From Pseudomonadota bacterium (GTDB lineage Bacteria > Pseudomonadota > Gammaproteobacteria > Burkholderiales > Sulfuricellaceae): a stretch of 9,207 nucleotides of DNA. The notes beneath the pieces are model-generated. The model saw nothing but the letters and a program-made list of their open reading frames with translations, was not told the DNA's origin and searched no databases. Below, piece by piece: positions 5,790 through 9,207 of this stretch (position 1 is the stretch's first letter; the number at the start of each line of letters is the position of its first letter). Made by a program: the position numbers and the translations under genes. The DNA lies in NCBI GenBank assembly GCA_021783895.1, contig JAJXTJ010000026.1:1-9207 (forward strand). Reading direction: 5' to 3'.

Positions 5790-7018
5790 ATGGCTACTTC
5801 ACGCAAACGAAAGCGTCTTCTGGACGCATATGCTTTCCCTGGATTCCGCCCTCTGGATACGGTCAAAGGGATTTTTGGCGACCCCAAAGCACGGGTCATT
5901 ACCTTGTTTCGGCGCTCAAAAAAACACTTTGCGGCACCTGTGGTCAGGTGTACTCCGGCTGGTACGACCGGAAGACTCGGCGGGTTCGCGATCTGTCCTG
6001 CGGCGACACGCGTGTTTACCTGGACATCGAGGTCCGGCGCGTTCGCTGCCGGTGCTGCGGCAAGGTGAAGCGGGAGAAGCTCGACTTTCTGGCCGACAAC
6101 CCGCTGTACACAAAGCGATTTGCCTGGTTCGTCGGACGGCGCTGCCGACAGTCCACGGTGCAGGACGTGGCGAAGGAACTGAACCTGGACTGGCATACGG
6201 TCAAGGAACTGGACAAGCAGTACATGAGAATCCAGTTGGCGCGCGCCGGCACACCTGGTCCAAAAGCAATCGGCATCGACGAGATTTCGATCAGGAAGGG
6301 TCACAGCTACCGCATTGTTGTCAGCGACCTGATCCGGGGTCGTCCGATCTGGTTTGGCGGAGTGGATCGCTCGGAGGCCAGCATGAACCAGTTCTATGAG
6401 TGGCTGGGGCCGAAGAAGAGCGCGGGCATCCGTCTGGCGGTGATGGACATGTGGAAACCATTTCGCAACTCGACGAGCAAGAGCGCGCCCCAGGCCGCGA
6501 TCCTGTTCGACAAGTTTCATGTCATGCGCCATCTGGGCGAGGCGCTGGACCAAGTGCGCCGTGCCGAGTACGCGAGGCTGGAGGGTAAGGAACGGCGTTA
6601 CATCAAGGGCCAGAAATACACCCTGCTCTCGCGCAAGGAAAACCTGACCCTGAAAGGCCGGCAGGCGCTGAAAACTCTGCTGACAGCAAACAAGCGGCTC
6701 AACACCGCTTACCTGCTCAAGGAGTCCTTCGGCCAACTTTGGAGCTACCAGAGAGAAGGCTGGGCACGGCGCTTCTTCGACAACTGGCGCAACGCGCTCA
6801 AATGGCAGCGCCTGAAGCCTTATGAGAAGTTTGCCGAAATGATTGATCGCCATTGGGATGGGATTGCCGCTTACTGCAAGCCGGAGAACAAGGTCTCGCT
6901 CGGATTCGTTGAAGGGCTCAACAACAAGATACGAGTCATCCAGCGCCGTGCATATGGACTGCGCGATGAAGAGTATCTGCGGCTGAAAATTCTTACTTGC
7001 ATGCTACCGCCTATCTGA
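5790..7018 (+). CDS. tnp: ISL3-family transposase, probably read through a -1 frameshift at 5918-5924
   Basis: DDE transposase that moves the surrounding element. The frame holding the catalytic core is open from 5756 to 7018, but before about 5918 it reads as noise. The family-like N-terminus (LLDAYAFPGFRP, GIFGDPKARVITLFRRSKK) is in the frame beginning with ATG at 5790. Joining the frames by a -1 slip on the A7 run gives 45 + 364 = 409 residues, the usual ISL3 size. After the join come a zinc-ribbon-like region with CGTCG and CRCCG, a helix-turn-helix-like segment (STVQDVAKELNLDWHTVKEL), and the DDE core: IGIDEISIRKGHSYRIVVSDL, AVMDMWKPF, and FVEGLNNKIRVIQRRAYG. The tract ends 15 bases before the right inverted repeat. 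Annotating a single frame from 5756 would give a wrong N-terminus. Whether the shift is programmed, transcriptional slippage or a mutation is open; the core is intact. Confidence 0.9.
5918..5950 (+). promoter_or_regulatory. Putative -1 frameshift signal (A AAA AAA heptamer plus hairpin)
   Basis: In the frame starting at 5790 the A7 run at 5918-5924 is read as A AAA AAA, the correct register for a -1 slippery heptamer. CACCTG (5935-5940) and CAGGTG (5945-5950) form a perfect 6-bp stem with a TGGT tetraloop, extendable by a G-U pair, starting 9-10 bases after the slip site. That is near the spacing used by bacterial IS frameshift stimulators. No clear SD-like enhancer lies upstream. Confidence 0.55.
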
Positions 7019-7033
7019 ATGACATGAGAAATG

Positions 7034-7057
7034 ACCCACACGACTTCACGAAGACCC
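7034..7057 (-). repeat. Right terminal inverted repeat (IRR)
   Basis: The reverse complement begins GGGTCTTCGTG and ends CGTGTGGGT, matching IRL at 20 of 24 positions. It starts 15 bases after the transposase stop and directly abuts the right TAAATAAT duplication. Confidence 0.93.
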
Positions 7058-7065
7058 TAAATAAT
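7058..7065. repeat. Right 8-bp target-site duplication of the IS
   Basis: TAAATAAT directly follows the right inverted repeat and is identical to 5670-5677. This fixes the element boundaries at 5678 and 7057. Confidence 0.93.
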
Positions 7066-7167
7066 TTCCGACTCCCTAAGCCTTTCCTGAGCGCAGTCGA
7101 AGGGCCAAGCGCATTGCGCCGGATATTCTTGAGTGTGGCAACAAAAGACAAAGCGAAGGGGAATTTT

Positions 7168-7704
7168 ATGGCTGAGGAAAAGAAGGAAGCCTGGCTAAAC
7201 TACCTGGCACTGACGACCGTGATATTTGCGGTTTGCGCGACGCTGTCCACATTCAAAGGCGGCGGTTTCTCAACCCGCTCCATGATGAGCCAGTCGCAAG
7301 CGTCCGATCAATGGGCTTACTATCAAGCAAAGAGCATCAAATCTTATCTCTATCAAATGCAGGCCGATAAATTGGCCATCGAGCTGCTTGCGCTACCGCC
7401 TTCAGCACCTGAAAAAGTGGTCACTGCCTATAAAGAAAAAATCGCCGACTACAAAAAGAAGACGGATAAATACGAAAAAGAGAAATCCGAAGCTCAGGAA
7501 AAAGCGAAGCAACTCGAATACAGTCGAGACGAGGCTCAAATACATTCCAGGGCGTTTGGCGTGGCGGTCATCTACCTGCAAATTGCCATCCTGCTCTCAT
7601 CGATTGCCGGCCTGTTGAAAAAGAAAATCGTCTGGTATGGCGGGATTGCTGCTGGCCTGGTCGGGCTGACGTATTTTGCTGATGGATTTTTTGTTTTCTT
7701 GTGA
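7168..7704 (+). CDS. DUF4337-type membrane protein
   Basis: A 178-residue protein of unknown function. Visible features are a first membrane segment at about 11-29 (ALTTVIFAVCATLSTF); the SDQWAYYQAKSIKSYLY stretch (46-62), which I associate with the DUF4337 family; a long charged helix, probably a coiled coil, at about 82-125 rich in Lys/Glu (KEKIADYKKKTDKYEKEKSE); and two further membrane segments at about 131-150 and 154-177. The layout suggests an inner-membrane protein with a central soluble helical hairpin. The ATG at 7168 is chosen because GAAGGGGAA lies just before it and the family start follows at once. The longer in-frame extension back to 6997 would run through the IS end and its duplication and is not real. 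It is followed 61 bases later by the DUF1345 gene on the same strand. I do not know its biochemical role. Confidence 0.82.
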   Translation: MAEEKKEAWLNYLALTTVIFAVCATLSTFKGGGFSTRSMMSQSQASDQWAYYQAKSIKSYLYQMQADKLAIELLALPPSAPEKVVTAYKEKIADYKKKTDKYEKEKSEAQEKAKQLEYSRDEAQIHSRAFGVAVIYLQIAILLSSIAGLLKKKIVWYGGIAAGLVGLTYFADGFFVFL

Positions 7705-7765
7705 TCGGCCAAGGGAATAACACCTCCCCGCCCATTTCACAAACAACCCCACAAATCGCCATCAC

Positions 7766-8452
7766 ATGACCGACATCCCTAATTCAGCTTATCTTCCAGC
7801 TTTCATCCGCCCTATTCTTTCACGACCAAGACTGTTCAGCTCGATTCTGGTCGGAGTGCTGGTTGTGCTTTTTTTACCAAAATCTTTAGCCTTGCACGGA
7901 ATTACGCGGGCGATAGTCGGCTGGAATGTCGGAGCGTGGCTTTATTTGATGCTGGCGGCTCGCATGATGTTCTGGGCAACCCATGACAAAATGCGTGCCC
8001 GCGCTTTAGTGCAGGACGATGGGAAATATGCCGTTCTGGGGATGGTGATCGTCGCAGCCATCGCGTCCCTCGGCTCAATCGTTGCCGAACTTGCCGTGGT
8101 CAAGGACATGCACGGCATGCTTCGGTATGCACACATCACCCTCGCCGTGCTGACCATCCTGTCTACCTGGGCATTTACTCAAGTGATGTTTGCGCTGCAT
8201 TATGCGCATGACTTCTATGTCGCCAAGGAGCGAGGCAATTCAGGCGGGCTGGAATTCCCCAATGCGACTGCGCCAGACTATAGCGATTTTCTGTATTTTG
8301 CCTGCGTGATAGGAACCTCCGGCCAGACGGCTGACGTAAATTTCACCAGCCGGGCGATGCGTCGAACAGGGCTGGTACACTGCGTCCTGGCATTCTTTTT
8401 CAATACCACCCTGGTGGCTTTGACCATCAATATTGCGTCTGGATTGATATGA
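7766..8452 (+). CDS. DUF1345-type multi-pass membrane protein
   Basis: A 228-residue integral membrane protein of unknown function. Hydrophobic segments are seen near residues 24-43, 50-70, 89-112, 123-143, 174-188 and 201-225. The match to the DUF1345 family rests on its characteristic landmarks: [19 protein letters not shown] (50-68), ALHYAHDFY (143-151), the GLEFPN...[22 protein letters not shown] block (161-191), TSRAMRR (194-200) and the [10 protein letters not shown] segment (210-219). The ATG at 7766 has only a weak SD, but the family N-terminus is not expected to be longer. The gene follows the DUF4337 gene on the same strand and may be co-transcribed with it. The 47-codon ORF begins 9 bases after its stop in the same frame. 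No substrate can be inferred. Confidence 0.85.
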   Translation: MTDIPNSAYLPAFIRPILSRPRLFSSILVGVLVVLFLPKSLALHGITRAIVGWNVGAWLYLMLAARMMFWATHDKMRARALVQDDGKYAVLGMVIVAAIASLGSIVAELAVVKDMHGMLRYAHITLAVLTILSTWAFTQVMFALHYAHDFYVAKERGNSGGLEFPNATAPDYSDFLYFACVIGTSGQTADVNFTSRAMRRTGLVHCVLAFFFNTTLVALTINIASGLI

Positions 8453-8461
8453 CAGGTATAT

Positions 8462-8605
8462 ATGGCGATCAAGAAAGAAAACAGAGCGAAGCTGATCCCT
8501 TTGGTCGCCTTCGGCACCGTTACATGGCCCAAAGACATTGACTTCGACCCAGACACCCTTTACCTCGAAGGCCGACCTGCGAAGCACGAAGAGCAAGCAG
8601 CGTAA
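8462..8605 (+). CDS. Small hypothetical protein, 47 residues
   Basis: A short open frame from ATG 8462 to TAA 8603-8605, starting 9 bases after the DUF1345 stop and in the same frame. AGGT lies about six bases ahead of the ATG. The product begins with a basic segment (MAIKKENRAK), continues with a hydrophobic stretch (LIPLVAFGTV), a TWPKDIDFDPDTLYLEG motif and an acidic/Ala tail. It has no cysteine and no convincing membrane helix. The composition and balanced codon use look like coding DNA, and the spacing suggests it is the last gene of the DUF4337-DUF1345 operon. I do not recognise a family. It could also be a remnant of a larger protein. Confidence 0.5.
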   Translation: MAIKKENRAKLIPLVAFGTVTWPKDIDFDPDTLYLEGRPAKHEEQAA

Positions 8606-8789
8606 TTGCTACCCTTTAATTTCGTCAGGAGCGGTGAGTGAGATGCATTGTTTCTAGACCTGACCCCGTGGTTCCTGCGCTGCTTCAACTCAAACTGCGC
8701 CAGTGGCGGGCGATGCGCTCATCGCCAACGCGCTAACTCTGCTCGACCAAGTCAAGACCGATCTGAATCTTACCCAGGGAGAAGTGACC

Positions 8790-9207
8790 ATGTTAGTTCC
8801 CGATATGCCCAACGTACCTCCACAGGATGCGCCGGTGATGATTGCGCAGGCCAACCAGGCGCAATCCAATAATGTAACAAAGACACCCGTATTCGGCGTT
8901 TGCTATCCGGCACCGAGCCTAGAGTACACAGGTGACAATACGCTGAGCCCGATAGCGTCGGCACAAACTTACTTTTATTCATATGGACAAAAATCTGTCA
9001 CCGGCCCCGCAACCGTCACCATCCTGCAACAACCCCAACACGGTATCTTCCGCTTGGTCACAGAGGCCGACCGTGGCACTCTTTTTGCCAGCTCTTCTAC
9101 TTTTGATCCAACTGCCGCAGAATACGCCTACCTCCCCGAACAAGGTTATGGAAAGGACAGCGCCACAGTAAAAAACAATTCCGGGGGACGGTTACGGTAT
9201 ATTTCAG
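8790..9207 (+). CDS. Unrecognised beta-rich protein, 5' part (runs off window)
   Basis: An open frame of 139 codons continuing past the right edge. ATG 8790 is chosen because AGGGAG (8776-8781) lies 8 bases upstream. The product begins with a Pro/Gln/Ala-rich stretch without an obvious signal peptide, followed by alternating strands such as TGPATVTILQQPQHGIFRLV (71-90) and a segment EYAYLPEQGYGKDSATV (111-127) that resembles repeat units of large beta-sandwich or cadherin-like surface proteins. The frame is also open upstream back to the TGA at 8661 and reads plausibly (GDALIANALTLLDQVKTDL), so the start may be a GTG at 8703, or the gene may have lost its true 5' end. The last 10 codons read unlike the rest (see the finding at 9183). 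Function is unknown. Confidence 0.5.
   Translation, partial: MLVPDMPNVPPQDAPVMIAQANQAQSNNVTKTPVFGVCYPAPSLEYTGDNTLSPIASAQTYFYSYGQKSVTGPATVTILQQPQHGIFRLVTEADRGTLFASSSTFDPTAAEYAYLPEQGYGKDSATVKNNSGGRLRYIS

Larger units (their letters stand above)
5678..7057 (+). mobile_element. Complete ISL3-family insertion sequence, 1,380 bp
   Basis: The element is bounded by 24-bp terminal inverted repeats that match at 20 of 24 positions, each starting GGGTCTTCG and ending CGTGTGGGT, and is flanked by perfect 8-bp direct repeats (TAAATAAT). Inside is one transposase coding region filling most of the length. Intact ends and an undecayed duplication suggest a fairly recent insertion that has not rearranged since. 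It landed between the REP-like palindrome after glgA and the DUF4337 gene. Joining the flanks through one TAAATAAT copy gives ordinary intergenic sequence with no recognisable interrupted gene. Confidence 0.95.

Noticed and set aside
5756..5917. Transposase start at ATG 5756 in the catalytic frame
   Set aside because: The 54 residues before the A7 run do not look like an ISL3 N-terminus, whereas the other frame from 5790 does; a frameshifted product is favoured.
5717..6853. 378-codon minus-strand frame inside the IS
   Set aside because: Antisense shadow of the transposase; catalytic motifs are on the plus strand.
6997..7167. N-terminal extension of the DUF4337 gene back into the IS
   Set aside because: The extension crosses the IS right end and target duplication; the SD and family start support 7168.
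7066..7167. CCTGAGCGCAGTCGAAGG stretch as a second dispersed repeat
   Set aside because: It resembles repeats seen in other genomes, but only one imperfect arm is present here and no paired copy exists in the window.
1..9207. tRNA, rRNA, CRISPR array, phage genes or a restriction/toxin-antitoxin locus
   Set aside because: No cloverleaf, conserved rRNA segment, regularly spaced repeat or matching protein motif was seen on either strand.

Overview
The window looks like chromosomal DNA from a GC-rich Gram-negative proteobacterium. A betaproteobacterium of the Nitrosomonadales/Gallionellaceae/Sulfuricellaceae type is my best guess, inferred from the outer-membrane porin, the secreted DsrE-family protein, the bacterial glycogen synthase next to a 6-phosphogluconolactonase, and the REP-like palindrome. 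I could not test the taxonomy by search.

Layout. (1) 1-466, minus strand: the N-terminal 155 codons of 6-phosphogluconolactonase (pgl), cut by the window edge. (2) 666-1957, minus strand: a two-gene operon with an ATGA overlap, an ECF sigma factor followed by a single-pass anti-sigma factor whose exported C-terminal half is a DsrE-like domain. (3) 2135-4006, plus strand, divergent from the sigma gene: a secreted DsrE-family protein, then an outer-membrane porin. (4) 4129-5580, plus strand: glycogen synthase glgA with its own extended -10 promoter. (5) 5626-5658: a REP-like palindrome. (6) 5678-7057: a complete 1,380-bp ISL3-family insertion sequence with 24-bp imperfect inverted repeats and a perfect 8-bp target duplication (TAAATAAT). 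Its transposase appears to be encoded across a -1 frameshift at an A7 run followed by a hairpin. (7) 7168-8605: two multi-pass membrane proteins of the DUF4337 and DUF1345 types and a 47-codon small ORF. (8) 8790-9207: the start of an unrecognised, probably beta-rich protein that runs off the window.

Most interesting part. The sigma operon and the dsrE-porin operon face each other across a 177-bp gap that holds two back-to-back copies of one promoter pattern, GGAATA-N16-CGTCTT, with identical spacing. One copy points at the sigma gene and one at the dsrE-porin pair. This is what an autoregulated ECF sigma factor and its adjacent target operon should look like. The exported sensor half of the anti-sigma factor is also recognisably homologous to the secreted DsrE protein, sharing the VS..NP, EIVA.G.G, AC and AYI positions and one conserved cysteine. 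Sensor and regulon product therefore share a fold, so the secreted protein could compete with, or hetero-oligomerise with, the sensor as a feedback device. That is a hypothesis. The gene architecture, promoter pair and paralogy are visible in the sequence. The signal (a sulfur or redox cue would suit a DsrE fold) is inference.

pgl and glgA are housekeeping carbon-metabolism genes flanking this module. The IS landed between glgA and the DUF4337 gene without breaking a recognisable gene.
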